A DNA stretch of 64,000 bases, from NCBI RefSeq assembly GCF_900116105.1, contig NZ_FPAC01000008.1, forward strand, positions 37,614-101,613, in the 5' to 3' direction. Position numbers and translations under genes: made by a program. The notes under the pieces were generated by a model. The model saw only the letters and a program-made list of their open reading frames with translations. It was not told the DNA's origin and did no database searches. This DNA is from Paenibacillus sp. 453mf (GTDB lineage Bacteria > Bacillota > Bacilli > Paenibacillales > Paenibacillaceae). Below, piece by piece: positions 53,987 through 63,883 of the stretch (position 1 is the first letter of the stretch; every line of letters starts with the position of its first letter).

Positions 53987-55094
53987 TTTGCTTACCCCCT
54001 TTCTTACGGATGAGGCTAATGATGAGAAGAACTAGCGGAAGTCCGCAGAACAGCACCAGTGAGAAATTGCCCAATATATCACCAAGGATGAACGTTTCAT
54101 TAATGTCCTTCGGCAGCAGGGCAATGATATAGTTGACCGGCAGGAGCAGCAGCAGAAAAGGCGTAATTTTCCGTCCTTTAAACAGCTGGGCCCCGCCAAG
54201 CGACGCAGCATAATGAGTAATGGTAAACGTAGAAAAAATCTGCATGATCCAAATGACCAGCAGCAAGGATTCAAACCTCTCGAAGATGAGACCTTCGGCT
54301 TCGAAGCTGCGCAGGAGGTCAAGCGTCGGCCAGGTTTTCGTTACGGTTCCTTCCAGTGACAAACCGCCAATGACCATAATGACGGTAATTAAATAAATGA
54401 CCAGCGGTACAGATATTCCGTAAACGACCGCCTTTACTCCCTGCTTCGGATATTTCATGTAGGCCATGACGACAAACATCGCTTCAAACCCAGTAAATGA
54501 CAACAATGAGGGCTTGATACCATTAATAACCGGCATGATTCCCATCCCGAGCACAGGTCTAAGGTTGTTGATATCAAATAAGCGGACACTGAGCAGGATG
54601 ATGACGACAAAAATGACCAGTGTAATCGGAAGGATGATCTCATACAGCCGAGCGATGGGATTAATGCCGCCGATCACCAGATAGAAGCCCACCCACATAA
54701 AGATCATGACATAGGACCATACAGGGGTTGCTTCCAGCAGATACAGCCGGGTCACTTCCGCCATCACCCGGATTTCAAAGGCGGAGATGGTGACAAAGTA
54801 GCTAATAATTGAAAAGCAGATGATATAGGCAATCCATTTTCCCGTGATCTCACTCGTGAACTGAAACACGGTCTTACCGGGAAATCTCATGCATAAACGA
54901 GCTATGATGATACCTGCAGTAAAGGTAATCACACTCGACAAGAGGACTGAAATCCAGACATCCGGTGTCCCAACCGCCTTTGCCATCGTCCTCGGCATCG
55001 TCAGGATTCCGGCGCCAAGCATGTAGTTGATTACAATTACAGCAGCCTGGGTTGTGGTGATTTGATCTTCTGCCTTATTCAGATTGCTGCTCAT
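53970..55094 (-). CDS. Spore germination permease, GerB family
   Basis: A 374-residue membrane protein with about ten segments, of the APC-like GerAB family. TTQAAVIVINYMLGAGILTMPR is the conserved start. It binds the germinant (amino acid or sugar). It lies 33 bases after the GerA gene. Confidence 0.94.
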   Translation of the reverse strand: MSSNLNKAEDQITTTQAAVIVINYMLGAGILTMPRTMAKAVGTPDVWISVLLSSVITFTAGIIIARLCMRFPGKTVFQFTSEITGKWIAYIICFSIISYFVTISAFEIRVMAEVTRLYLLEATPVWSYVMIFMWVGFYLVIGGINPIARLYEIILPITLVIFVVIILLSVRLFDINNLRPVLGMGIMPVINGIKPSLLSFTGFEAMFVVMAYMKYPKQGVKAVVYGISVPLVIYLITVIMVIGGLSLEGTVTKTWPTLDLLRSFEAEGLIFERFESLLLVIWIMQIFSTFTITHYAASLGGAQLFKGRKITPFLLLLLPVNYIIALLPKDINETFILGDILGNFSLVLFCGLPLVLLIISLIRKKGGKQSEQPA

Positions 55095-55127
55095 TTTAGG
55101 CCATCACTCTTTTCTATTCGCCAAAGT

Positions 55128-56846
55128 TTATGATTTCATGCGATCCCGGTCCCGGCCCCTCGTCGTGCTGGGCCTCTTTCTCATCATGAACATGGGAGCG
55201 CGCACGACAAAGTCCTTCCAGTCGGCAGGCTTGTAAGAGATCATAGGGGCGGTATAAGGAACACCGAAGCTCTTGAGTCTCACAAGATGACTGCATAGCA
55301 GCAAGAAGAACATAATGACCCCAAACAGCCCAAACAGGGCTGCGCTGAACATCGCAGCGAATCGGAGCACCCGGATTGTAATGCCGGCACTATACATCGG
55401 TATGGAGAACGAGGATATCGCCGTTACCGCTACGATAATGACCAGGAAAGGACTGACAATACCTGCCTGAACAGCAGCTTCTCCGATAATGAGACCGCCG
55501 ACGATGCCCATCGCCGGTCCAACCGGCTTGGGCAGACGTATTCCTGCTTCTCTCAAGATTTCAATAGCTATCTCCATAATCAGCGCTTCTATAATAGAAG
55601 GAAACGGAACACCCGCCCTCGTATTGATAATCGTGAGTGCCAGCTTGGTGGGAATGAGTCCCGGATGAAACGAAATGAAAGAGATATACATCGCTGGTCC
55701 AAACAAAGCGATAAAAGTAGCCAAATAGCGAATGAGCCGGATGAAGGTTCCCCAAACCCAGCGTTCATAATAATCCTCTGGTGACTGCAGCAGCATGCTG
55801 AACGATACCGGTACAATTAAAGCAAAGGGAGTTCCGTCCAGCAGAATAGCGACGCGTCCCTCCAGAAGAGCGCCAATTACTCTGTCAGGTCTTTCCGTGT
55901 TTTGAGTCTGTTGAAAGGGACTGAGCCAGTTGTCTTCAATTAATTGCTCAATATATCCTGATTCGAGCGGATCATCAATGCTGATTTGTTCGATTCGTTT
56001 GTGAACTTCTTCTATCAGCTGGGGATCAGCAATGTCGTTCATGTAAGCTATGACAATATCCTTCTTCACCCGATTCCCTACTTCAAGCTGAGTGATTTGA
56101 AGACTGCTATTTCGGCCATGTAACCGCAAAAGTCCTGTATTCTCATTCAATTTCTCCGTAAAGCCGACCCTTGGACCTCGAAGCAGCGCTTCTGACAAAG
56201 GCTCTTCAGCACTCCGCTGCTTACCCTTGGGCGAGCCTACAATCATCACGCCGCAAGCTCCGTCAACGAGGAGACCGGCGTAGCCTGCCAGCATCTTCTC
56301 CACAGTAGGGACGAGCTGCTTCGACTCCATCATTCCTATGACCGGAAGCTGTTTTTGCTGCAAATATTTCTCCAGATCTTCACTTGAATGAAGTTCCTCT
56401 GCTTCGGCTTGCGGTATTCCATCTCTCATTAATGGAGCAAGAACATGAGTGTTGATTAGATCAGTATCTGTCAGTCCATCTACATAGATAATGGCAGCAC
56501 GGCTGTTCAAGCCCTTAATGACAAATTCCTTGATATGCACGTCCGAATTGTCACCAATACTCTTTTTTATAAGCTGAATATCCGAATCGTAGTTGCCTGT
56601 TAGCGGCTGACCGGATTCTTGTTGTGACTGATTAGCGTCTTTACCCTGACCGGAACTGTTGTCTTGCTCAGGAGAGCTGCTTACTTCTCCGGAGGAAGTA
56701 TTCGCCTTCTTGCTTCGGTTCGTTGCTTTAACATAACGATTAAGGTCAGCAGCAGCCTTCATCAGTACAACGGGAATGACGAATACGACAACCGCCTGGA
56801 TCCAGATACCCCAGTCGGGGAAATAGGACAATAGGGTTTCCCACAA
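55128..56846 (-). CDS. Spore germination protein, GerA family
   Basis: A 572-residue protein. Residues 1-30 hold a membrane segment, 40-90 a Ser/Gln/Gly-rich linker ([27 protein letters not shown]), and the rest the GerA cytoplasmic domain plus five membrane segments, including [22 protein letters not shown] and [20 protein letters not shown]. The extra N-terminal membrane segment and linker are unusual compared with GerAA. The C-terminus is very basic ([17 protein letters not shown]). First gene of the operon. Confidence 0.95.
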   Translation of the reverse strand: MWETLLSYFPDWGIWIQAVVVFVIPVVLMKAAADLNRYVKATNRSKKANTSSGEVSSSPEQDNSSGQGKDANQSQQESGQPLTGNYDSDIQLIKKSIGDNSDVHIKEFVIKGLNSRAAIIYVDGLTDTDLINTHVLAPLMRDGIPQAEAEELHSSEDLEKYLQQKQLPVIGMMESKQLVPTVEKMLAGYAGLLVDGACGVMIVGSPKGKQRSAEEPLSEALLRGPRVGFTEKLNENTGLLRLHGRNSSLQITQLEVGNRVKKDIVIAYMNDIADPQLIEEVHKRIEQISIDDPLESGYIEQLIEDNWLSPFQQTQNTERPDRVIGALLEGRVAILLDGTPFALIVPVSFSMLLQSPEDYYERWVWGTFIRLIRYLATFIALFGPAMYISFISFHPGLIPTKLALTIINTRAGVPFPSIIEALIMEIAIEILREAGIRLPKPVGPAMGIVGGLIIGEAAVQAGIVSPFLVIIVAVTAISSFSIPMYSAGITIRVLRFAAMFSAALFGLFGVIMFFLLLCSHLVRLKSFGVPYTAPMISYKPADWKDFVVRAPMFMMRKRPSTTRGRDRDRMKS

Positions 56847-57039
56847 TTTAAAAAAACTCCCTGCTGTGTTGGATTGTAAAGGATCGATTGTATTTTAACC
56901 CCATTCCCTCATAATCATTCTTTATTTGCCAGCAACAGCTTCTAATCAGCCTTGCAATCGGCCTTATTGACGATTTCCCCTGTTCATTTTCGGGTATTAA
57001 CTCTAAACAATACTCATTAGAATGCGAAAGGGGTATCTC

Positions 57040-58758
57040 ATGCATATCAAGTACAAAAAAGCTTGGAAACAGAATATCATTTACGAAATTTATCCTCGCA
57101 GCTTTAAAGACAGTAACGGGGATGGAATCGGGGATCTGCCCGGAATTATATCCAAGCTTGATTACCTGCAGAGTTTAGGAGTAACTGCCCTTTGGCTGAA
57201 CCCCATTTACCAATCACCGGACATCGATCATGGCTATGATATTACCGACTATTATTCGATCCAGCCTGAATACGGCACAATGAAGGATTTTGAGCTCCTT
57301 CTGGAAGAGGTCCATAAGAGAGATATGGGACTTATCATGGATCTGGTTCTAAACCATACTTCTGATCAGCACCCCTGGTTTAAAGCGTCTCGCTCCGACA
57401 AGCATAGTCGATACCGGGATTACTACATTTGGAGACCTGCCGGAGCAGATGGCGGCCCCCCTAATAACTGGACTTCTTATCTTGGCAAATCCGCCTGGAC
57501 CTTCGATGAGGAGAATCAGGAATTTTATATGCATCTCTACAACTCCACCCAGCCGGATCTGAATTGGGACAATCCTGATCTGCGCGAAAGCATGTATAAG
57601 ATGATGCGATTCTGGCTGGATAAGGGAATCGACGGATTTCGTATCGATGCAGTAAATGCGATCTCCAAGGATCAGACCTTCCCTGATTCGGATCTGTCCA
57701 GACTGCAATCGAACGGCGAACCCTTCATTAAGAATGGTCCATATATTCACGATTATTTACAGGAAATGAATGAAAAAGTGTTCTCGCAATACGATATTTT
57801 CACTGCTGGTGAAATGTCCTATATCAGTGAGCAGGATGTACTCGACTATACACATCCAGATCGCAAAGAATTGTCCATGGTTATCTCACCTGAAGCAAGT
57901 ACGCTCGGTAATCTTCCTGAAGATGAATTTCAACAAAAAGAATGGTCTCTTGACGATTTGCGGGAGGTGATGCAGAAATGGCAAAAAAACGTAGGCGACC
58001 CCGGAGGATGGTTCGGTCTTTACTTCAGCAATCATGATCAGCCTCGACTGGTCAATACCTTTGGCAATCCCGGCGAGTATAGGGTTCAATCCGCCAAAAT
58101 GATCGGAACAATGCTGCATACGTTGAAAGGAACACCCTTCATACTGCAAGGTGATGAACTAGGTATGACCAACAATCCCAAGCTTCATTCTATCGATGAT
58201 ATTAAAGAACAACAGGCGCTTGCCTATTACGATGTCATGGTCAATGAACGAGGAGAAGATGAAGAGAAGATCATGCAGCGAATTCGAAGAAAAGCAAGAG
58301 ATCACGCACGAACCCCTATGCATTGGGATGAGAGCAATCATGCCGGATTTACTACAGGAGAGCCTTGGCTTCCTGCAAATCCCAATTACAAGGAGGTTAA
58401 CGTCAAAGAACAGGAATCATATCCATATTCCGTGTTAAATTATTATCGACGGCTTATTGAGATTCGTAAAAACAATCCTGTACTTACTTATGGAGAGTAT
58501 AAAGCCATTCTAACAGATCATTCTCAAATATTTGCATATCTACGTTTATTTATGGATCAGACTTGGCTCGTTTTGCTTAATTTCTCAGAGGAAGAAGCAG
58601 CTTACTCCCTTGATCCTAATGATATCGAACGATTGGCTGACGCTCGTCTTCTTATTGGGAATTACAAAGAGTCTAATGAAATTATTGATCTTAAAAGCGG
58701 TAATCTTAAGCCGTATGAGGCTATTGTACTGGCACCTCCACTTCACTTTCATGAATGA
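57040..58758 (+). CDS. Alpha-glucosidase, GH13 (oligo-1,6-glucosidase type)
   Basis: A 572-residue cytoplasmic GH13 enzyme. YEIYPRSFKDSNGDGIGDLPG, DLVLNHTSDQHPWF, GFRIDAVN (nucleophile Asp), FTAGEMSY (acid/base Glu) and FSNHDQPR are the family regions in order. It should hydrolyse isomaltose- or maltose-type oligosaccharides; region II does not let me separate oligo-1,6-glucosidase, trehalose-6-phosphate hydrolase and maltase with certainty. AAAGGGG lies before ATG 57040; the ATG at 57022 would contain it. Single gene. Confidence 0.92.
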   Translation: MHIKYKKAWKQNIIYEIYPRSFKDSNGDGIGDLPGIISKLDYLQSLGVTALWLNPIYQSPDIDHGYDITDYYSIQPEYGTMKDFELLLEEVHKRDMGLIMDLVLNHTSDQHPWFKASRSDKHSRYRDYYIWRPAGADGGPPNNWTSYLGKSAWTFDEENQEFYMHLYNSTQPDLNWDNPDLRESMYKMMRFWLDKGIDGFRIDAVNAISKDQTFPDSDLSRLQSNGEPFIKNGPYIHDYLQEMNEKVFSQYDIFTAGEMSYISEQDVLDYTHPDRKELSMVISPEASTLGNLPEDEFQQKEWSLDDLREVMQKWQKNVGDPGGWFGLYFSNHDQPRLVNTFGNPGEYRVQSAKMIGTMLHTLKGTPFILQGDELGMTNNPKLHSIDDIKEQQALAYYDVMVNERGEDEEKIMQRIRRKARDHARTPMHWDESNHAGFTTGEPWLPANPNYKEVNVKEQESYPYSVLNYYRRLIEIRKNNPVLTYGEYKAILTDHSQIFAYLRLFMDQTWLVLLNFSEEEAAYSLDPNDIERLADARLLIGNYKESNEIIDLKSGNLKPYEAIVLAPPLHFHE

Positions 58759-58793
58759 GGATATTGCATAAATCCCAAAGTGAAATTATCTAA

Positions 58794-58997
58794 ACTAAAT
58801 ACCATCAGCCCGGAACCAAATCTTATGCGAATGGAACCATCCTCTGCTCGGCGTTCTGTCCTGAGGATTACATAAATCAAATCAAGAAGGAAATGGTTAA
58901 GCAGCTGGGGCATATTATCGACTCCTACATCGAGGAGCTCCGGGTTAATCAGAAGGCTATTAAGGAATGCGCTCCAAAAGATATTTACCTAGGCTAA
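58794..58997 (+). pseudogene. Possible gene remnant without start codon
   Basis: An open frame of 67 codons with no start: it begins TKYHQPGTKSYANGTILCSA, contains CPEDYINQIKKEMVKQLGH, then IIDSYIEELRVNQKAIKE and ends at TAA. The amino-acid pattern looks like a real amphipathic protein rather than random reading, and its GC-rich codons fit the neighbouring genes. No family recognised. It may be the 3' end of a decayed gene. Confidence 0.35.
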
Positions 58998-59010
58998 CTA
59001 TATTACAAAC

Positions 59011-59049
59011 AAAAAGAAGCTCTCTCCACTATGGAGAAAGCTTCTTTTT
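59011..59049. terminator. Bidirectional terminator
   Basis: AAAAAGAAGCTCTCTCC and GGAGAAAGCTTCTTTTT form a stem with one mismatch and T-tracts on both strands. Confidence 0.9.
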
Positions 59050-59090
59050 GCTTGGACATTGACTGGTTCCTGTTCAGTAGTCCTCATAAA

Positions 59091-59936
59091 TTAACCTTTA
59101 ATACCTGAGTTCAGGTTAATGGACTGCATAAAGTACTTCTGTGCAAAGATAAATAATATAAGTGTAGGAATAATCGCCAGCATCGCAGATCCCATGAGTT
59201 GTCCAATCAATCGATAGTTACCATAAATATCTTGAAGCAAGAGCAAGCCTGCTGTAATTGGCATCTTCTCTACATCCGTGTATACGATAACCGGCCATAG
59301 GAAGTCGTTCCAGGAACCGATGAATGAGAACAAGCCGCAAACGACCAATACCGGTTTAACCAACGGCAGAATGACAGAGAAATAGATTCTGAAATCACTC
59401 GCTCCATCCACGCGTGCAGATTCATCCAGATCGTGTGGAATGCCTTTCATAAACTGCCTTACCAAGAAGATGTTCCCCATTCCCGCAAGACCCGGAATAA
59501 TCATCGCCCATGCAGTGTTTACCCAACCGAGAGTTTCAATGATCTTGTATGAAGGAATCAAGTTTACGACTGCTGGAAAGAACGAAATTCCGAGCAAGGT
59601 AAAGAATAAAGTGTCTCTTCCCTTAAAGTTCATGCGTGTATAGCCATAGCCTGTGATTGATATTATTACAATAACCAGGGCGGTGTGCGAAATCGCAATA
59701 AATAAAGAGTTCATTAACCAGCGCAAGATCGGAGCAGTGGACGTATTCTCCAATATGGTCACATAGTTATTGAAGTCCCAGTCAACCGGCAGCAATCTGA
59801 AGCCGGTCGAAACCACTTCCGTCTGGGAACGAAACGATGTCGTAATCCCAAATAGAACAGGAATCGCCCAAATGACACAAATCGCTATAAGAAATAGGTA
59901 TGATATATATTTCGAAATATTGATTTTCTTTTTCAT
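59091..59936 (-). CDS. Carbohydrate ABC permease (MalG-like)
   Basis: A 281-residue permease with six membrane segments. ESARVDGASDFRIYFSVILPLVKP is the EAA loop. It forms the channel with the partner 32 bases upstream. No ATPase gene nearby. Confidence 0.94.
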   Translation of the reverse strand: MKKKINISKYISYLFLIAICVIWAIPVLFGITTSFRSQTEVVSTGFRLLPVDWDFNNYVTILENTSTAPILRWLMNSLFIAISHTALVIVIISITGYGYTRMNFKGRDTLFFTLLGISFFPAVVNLIPSYKIIETLGWVNTAWAMIIPGLAGMGNIFLVRQFMKGIPHDLDESARVDGASDFRIYFSVILPLVKPVLVVCGLFSFIGSWNDFLWPVIVYTDVEKMPITAGLLLLQDIYGNYRLIGQLMGSAMLAIIPTLILFIFAQKYFMQSINLNSGIKG

Positions 59937-59968
59937 TTTGAACCATCTGCCCCTTCCGTATCCACTTC

Positions 59969-60844
59969 CTAGTTCGCATTTCGGTTCATTACATAATATT
60001 GCAATGCCGAAATAACCAATATAACGAGACCCAGCAGCACTGCCATTGCAGATGCCATACCAGCCAAGGATTCACCTGAACCGAATGCGAGTTGTCTGAT
60101 GTACATCATAAGTACGTGTGTGCTCTGTTGCGGTCCGCCGTCAGTCATCATGAGTGGCTGACCAAATACGTTAAAGGAGCCGGCAGTTGTCATAACAAAG
60201 GTATAAATGAGCGGGAAACGAATAGACGGCAGCGTTATGCTGAAAAATCTGCGAACAGAACCTGCTCCGTCCATCTCGGCAGCTTCATATAAATCCTTGG
60301 AAACACCATTGATAGAGGCACGATAAATAATCATATTACCGCCAACCCCGCCCCAAACCGTAATAACAATGATAATAATCCAGGCGTATGGCTGAGTTGC
60401 CGCCCAGACCGTCTCCGATCCGAATACATTACCGGTAACACCTAGCTGTTTGTTGAAGATCAAAGACCAGATCAGTGCAGCTGCAGAAATAGAAATGAGG
60501 CCTGGAATATAAATGATCGATTGAATGGTCCCCTTCAATTTCACTTTTTTATGCTCCAGTGCCACAGCAATCATCAGAGGGATCACGATCAAGATCGGAA
60601 CACTCAGAAGAACAAAGAGCAGGGTATTCTTCAAACCATTATAAAATTGATAATTAAAAGTAGATTCGCTATCAAAAAGAATCGTTTTATAGTTATCAAG
60701 ACCAACCCAAACCGGGTCATTAATTAAATTCCACTGAGTGAATGAAGCATAAATACCGTAGATCGTCGGTATTAGAATAAATATCAGAAATAAAATAAGA
60801 TGGGGCCCAACAAAGAAAACAGGGGCAAAGGATCTCTTCTTCAT
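59969..60844 (-). CDS. Sugar ABC permease (MalF-like)
   Basis: A 291-residue permease with six membrane segments; EAAEMDGAGSVRRFFSITLPSIRFP is its EAA loop. It is preceded by a hairpin that separates it from the binding protein gene. Confidence 0.94.
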   Translation of the reverse strand: MKKRSFAPVFFVGPHLILFLIFILIPTIYGIYASFTQWNLINDPVWVGLDNYKTILFDSESTFNYQFYNGLKNTLLFVLLSVPILIVIPLMIAVALEHKKVKLKGTIQSIIYIPGLISISAAALIWSLIFNKQLGVTGNVFGSETVWAATQPYAWIIIIVITVWGGVGGNMIIYRASINGVSKDLYEAAEMDGAGSVRRFFSITLPSIRFPLIYTFVMTTAGSFNVFGQPLMMTDGGPQQSTHVLMMYIRQLAFGSGESLAGMASAMAVLLGLVILVISALQYYVMNRNAN

Positions 60845-60866
60845 AGCCTTTCAATTCTCCTTTTGG

Positions 60867-60900
60867 AAAAGTAATGTGCCATAAATGGCACATTACTTTT
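60867..60900 (-). terminator. Hairpin between binding-protein and permease genes
   Basis: A perfect 16-bp palindrome AAAAGTAATGTGCCAT, AA or TT loop, ATGGCACATTACTTTT. It probably terminates most transcripts after the binding protein or protects its mRNA, giving more binding protein than permease. Confidence 0.85.
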
Positions 60901-60984
60901 GTACTAAATCGATGTACTAAAGATTAATGTTGAACCCTGAGTCATCTTCAATTCATCTTATATATTCTCGTCTTGACGTCTGCT

Positions 60985-62226
60985 TTACTGAGCCCCGGTA
61001 CTGCCTTGAGCAATTTTATCTTCGACTTCTTTTTGCATCGTCTGTAGGGTTTCATCCATATCTACGTTGCCTCGAATAATATCATTAGAGTATTTATCTA
61101 CCACTTCAGCTACATAAGGATAATATTCGTAAGTATAGATGTACAGAGATTCAATTTGCTTCTCGTCTGTCGTAAAAAAGGATTGCATATAATCTTGGTA
61201 TTCAGGACTTTCAAATACTTGTTTACTTGCTACGATCTGACCTGCTTTAGCCCATTCAATGGAGTTCTGGCGTATGAACTCCAGGAAGCTGCCGATTCCT
61301 GCTTCCTTCTCATCTGTTCTTGCTTCGTTATTCAGCATGGCGAACAAGTGGGAAGAAGAGCGGTTTGTAAATTTATCAGGACTAGCAGAGTAGACGTTCG
61401 TCACACCGAAGTTCAAACCTTCCACCGCTGCGTGAGCAGTCGAGCTCCAAGTTCCATCTGTGGAGAAGAGAACGTTGCCGGACTGGAACATCAGGTAACC
61501 GTCTTCACCAAATGGAGTCATCAGGCCTGCATCGGCAATTTGCTTAACGGACTCATACGCTTGTTTCATTTCAGGTGTATTTACTGCCGGCTGACCATCT
61601 TGCTGTACATCGCCGCCTAAGTTCTGCAGCTGTCCAAGCATAGCCCACCCAAGAAGCGCATCGTTAACTACATAGTCTCCCTCTTCCATTTTTCCTTGAA
61701 GAGACAGGATTTCTTCCACTGTTACATTGTTATCATCAAGGAAGGATTCTGCACCGTACTTCGCAAGCAAATCCTTGTTGTAGTACATTACGTTAGCGTG
61801 GATATCAAGAGGTACTGTGTACTGAGTTCCATCGATCGTACCTGTTGACCATGCTTGAGGCAAATAGTTGCTTTCATTAATTTCAGGCTGTGCGGATAGA
61901 ATTCCTGTCATTGGCTCAAGTACATTTTGCTTCACATAGCCAGGTACGCGGTCAGCATGGATAATGGTCAAATCTGGAATACCTTTACCGGAGTTAATTA
62001 CTGTGGATAGTTTCGTATACATATCAGAGGTAATCACATGTTTTACTTTCATTTCAGGTTCAGTCGCATTATATTCTTTAACGAGCTGATCCATATAAGC
62101 CCCGTCTTCACCAGTCAGCGGTGTCCAAAATGTAATTGTGTTCTTATCGTCACTGCTGCATCCAGCGAGAACGATAACAAACAGAAGCATAGAAACGATT
62201 GTCAAAAGACCTTTTTTACGATTCAT
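60985..62226 (-). CDS. Extracellular sugar-binding lipoprotein
   Basis: A 413-residue solute-binding protein of the family-1 type. The signal peptide ends LAGC (Cys22). TFWTPLTGEDGAYMDQLVKEYNA is the usual start of the mature domain. Its place next to GH43 and an MalFG-type permease pair suggests arabinose- or xylose-containing oligosaccharides. It has a strong promoter with cre and palindrome. Confidence 0.93.
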   Translation of the reverse strand: MNRKKGLLTIVSMLLFVIVLAGCSSDDKNTITFWTPLTGEDGAYMDQLVKEYNATEPEMKVKHVITSDMYTKLSTVINSGKGIPDLTIIHADRVPGYVKQNVLEPMTGILSAQPEINESNYLPQAWSTGTIDGTQYTVPLDIHANVMYYNKDLLAKYGAESFLDDNNVTVEEILSLQGKMEEGDYVVNDALLGWAMLGQLQNLGGDVQQDGQPAVNTPEMKQAYESVKQIADAGLMTPFGEDGYLMFQSGNVLFSTDGTWSSTAHAAVEGLNFGVTNVYSASPDKFTNRSSSHLFAMLNNEARTDEKEAGIGSFLEFIRQNSIEWAKAGQIVASKQVFESPEYQDYMQSFFTTDEKQIESLYIYTYEYYPYVAEVVDKYSNDIIRGNVDMDETLQTMQKEVEDKIAQGSTGAQ

Positions 62227-62392
62227 TTAAGAACCCCCCAGTGCTTTTCAAAATCAATGTTTTCATGAAACCGCATTCAAAGATTTAAATCATGGGCTGC
62301 CTTTTACTCCAACTTTCAAACTTGCTGATCTGCTGTCGAGGAGCTTGCCTAGGAGTGCTCCCGTACAGGCATAAAAAACATTGATAACATTT

Positions 62393-62409
62393 ACATTAAT
62401 CATTAATGT
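62393..62409 (-). promoter_or_regulatory. Candidate operator of the importer operon
   Basis: ACATTAATCATTAATGT is a perfect palindrome (8-bp arms around C) lying just downstream of the predicted -10, where a repressor would block initiation. Confidence 0.6.
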
Positions 62410-62421
62410 TTTTGCAAACAT

Positions 62422-62450
62422 ATCATAATTCATAGCGCTTTCATTGTCAA
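62422..62450 (-). promoter_or_regulatory. Importer promoter with embedded cre site
   Basis: On the minus strand TTGACA, 17 bases, TATGAT. The spacer contains TGAAAGCGCTATGA (62430-62443), 13 of 14 positions of the CcpA consensus, so CcpA binding would directly occlude polymerase. Confidence 0.8.
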
Positions 62451-62494
62451 CCACTTTTATCCATTCCGCTCATATTTATTTGCAAGCCGCCAGT

Positions 62495-63469
62495 TTAGCG
62501 GTTTACAACCCCTCCATCGGGGACAGGAACACCAAAGTCAGGCAGCCCGTCTTCGTTCCAGCTAAACACTTGGGCACGCGCATGACGATTCGGATCGTAG
62601 AGAGGATCCCCTTCAATATCTTTATAATTTCTTGCGTGATAAATGAGAATATCCTGAGACCCATCCGGAGATACGGTGAAGCTGTTATGCCCCGGTCCGT
62701 ATTGCCCTGTCTCTTCATTGGTTACAAACACGGGATCAGGCAGCTTGGTCCAGCTGTCCGGTGACAGAAGATCGCTGTCTTCATCTGCATAGATCAGTCC
62801 CATAGCATAATTATAGTCTGTAGCACTAGCAGAAAAGGAGACGATAATTCTGCCATTTCTGTGTAGCACAGCAGCTCCTTCATTTACTAGAAATCCGATC
62901 TTCTCCCAATCATACGTCGGCTCGGCAATCATAACCTGTTCTCCCTTAAGAGTCCATGGATTCTCCATCTCAGCAATATACAGATTGGAGTTACCGACAA
63001 TATCAGGGTCCTTCTGAGCCCACACGAGATAGCGCTTACCCATGTGCTCAAAAGACGTAGCATCCAGCGCAAAAGACTCCCACTTCGTCTTGATCTGCCC
63101 CTTCTCTGTCCATTCGCCTTCTAATGGATTCTCTGAAGCATTCTCCAAAACAAACATCCGATGATCGAATAGTCCTTCCACCGTCTCCGTTGTTCTGGCT
63201 GCGGCAAAATAGATATACCACTTATTATCTATGAAATGAATCTCGGGAGCCCATATATTAGCGCTCATCATGCCTTCATCATATTTGCGCCACACCACAA
63301 CCGGTTCAGCCTTACCCAGCTCCTGAATCGTCTTGGCTCTACGAACTTCAATTCTGTCATATTCTGGAACGGAGCCTGTAAAATAGTAGTAGCCATCAGA
63401 ATGTTTGTATACCCAAGGATCAGCCCGTTGAGGTATAATAGGGTTAACAAATTGAATTTCATTTCCCAT
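62495..63469 (-). CDS. Glycoside hydrolase family 43 protein (arabinosidase/xylosidase type)
   Basis: A 324-residue protein with the five-blade beta-propeller pattern of GH43. NPIIPQRADPWVYKHSDGYYYF holds the general-base Asp, ALDATSFEHMGKRYLVW the pKa-modulating Asp region, FLVNEGAAVLHRNGR the acid Glu, and GPGHNSFTVSPDG the His of the active site. No signal peptide, so it acts on imported oligosaccharides. Substrate is probably alpha-L-arabinofuranosides. Start chosen at 63469 because AGGAGA lies 9 bases before it, not against the TTG at 63478. Linked to the importer. Confidence 0.9.
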   Translation of the reverse strand: MGNEIQFVNPIIPQRADPWVYKHSDGYYYFTGSVPEYDRIEVRRAKTIQELGKAEPVVVWRKYDEGMMSANIWAPEIHFIDNKWYIYFAAARTTETVEGLFDHRMFVLENASENPLEGEWTEKGQIKTKWESFALDATSFEHMGKRYLVWAQKDPDIVGNSNLYIAEMENPWTLKGEQVMIAEPTYDWEKIGFLVNEGAAVLHRNGRIIVSFSASATDYNYAMGLIYADEDSDLLSPDSWTKLPDPVFVTNEETGQYGPGHNSFTVSPDGSQDILIYHARNYKDIEGDPLYDPNRHARAQVFSWNEDGLPDFGVPVPDGGVVNR

Positions 63470-63511
63470 GGATGTCAATCTCCTGTCTCATCGAATTGAT
63501 TTACACATTTG

Positions 63512-63544
63512 TTTATTAATTCACAAATTTATTCATTAATTCAC
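63512..63544 (-). promoter_or_regulatory. Two direct operator-like repeats before the GH43 gene
   Basis: TTTATTAATTCAC (63512-63524) and TTCATTAATTCAC (63532-63544) are spaced exactly 20 bases, two helical turns. They lie just downstream of the -10. A third related block is at 63589-63612. Confidence 0.55.
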
Positions 63545-63548
63545 CTAA

Positions 63549-63577
63549 ATATTAGAATGAATTGTTTCTCCTGTCAA
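63549..63577 (-). promoter_or_regulatory. Promoter of the GH43 gene
   Basis: On the minus strand TTGACA, 17 bases, TAATAT. Near-consensus. Confidence 0.75.
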
Positions 63578-63612
63578 TTACATTTTCGTTATTAATTCAT
63601 ATATTCATTAAC

Positions 63613-63883
63613 CTTTTGAATATCCATATAGAATATAGATATTTATCTCCGTTCATCAAACATTCTCTTTCGTTCTATTTCGTTGAATATATAAAGCTAT
63701 CATCGCTGGATAAACCGCTGCTCTGGCGCGATTATCCTCACTGCCATCACGTCGACAGCAGATTATCTTATCTTTTTTAGTTGAATAATACCTTGTGAAC
63801 GTGCGGAGAATCATATATTATAAAGTTCTACATGTATGATTTACATATACATTAATAAATCATCGCCGTTCGGAGGAATAACA
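63613..63883. other. Divergent intergenic region before the ArsR-like gene
   Basis: Nothing gene-like. ACATTAATAAATCAT at about 63849 shares CATTAAT with the operator palindrome of the importer. CGGAGGA at 63871-63877 is the ribosome binding site of the next gene. Confidence 0.4.

Noticed and set aside
63562-63780. A 72-codon frame upstream of the GH43 gene
   Set aside because: AT-rich, hydrophobic by composition, no ribosome binding site; overlaps the promoter.
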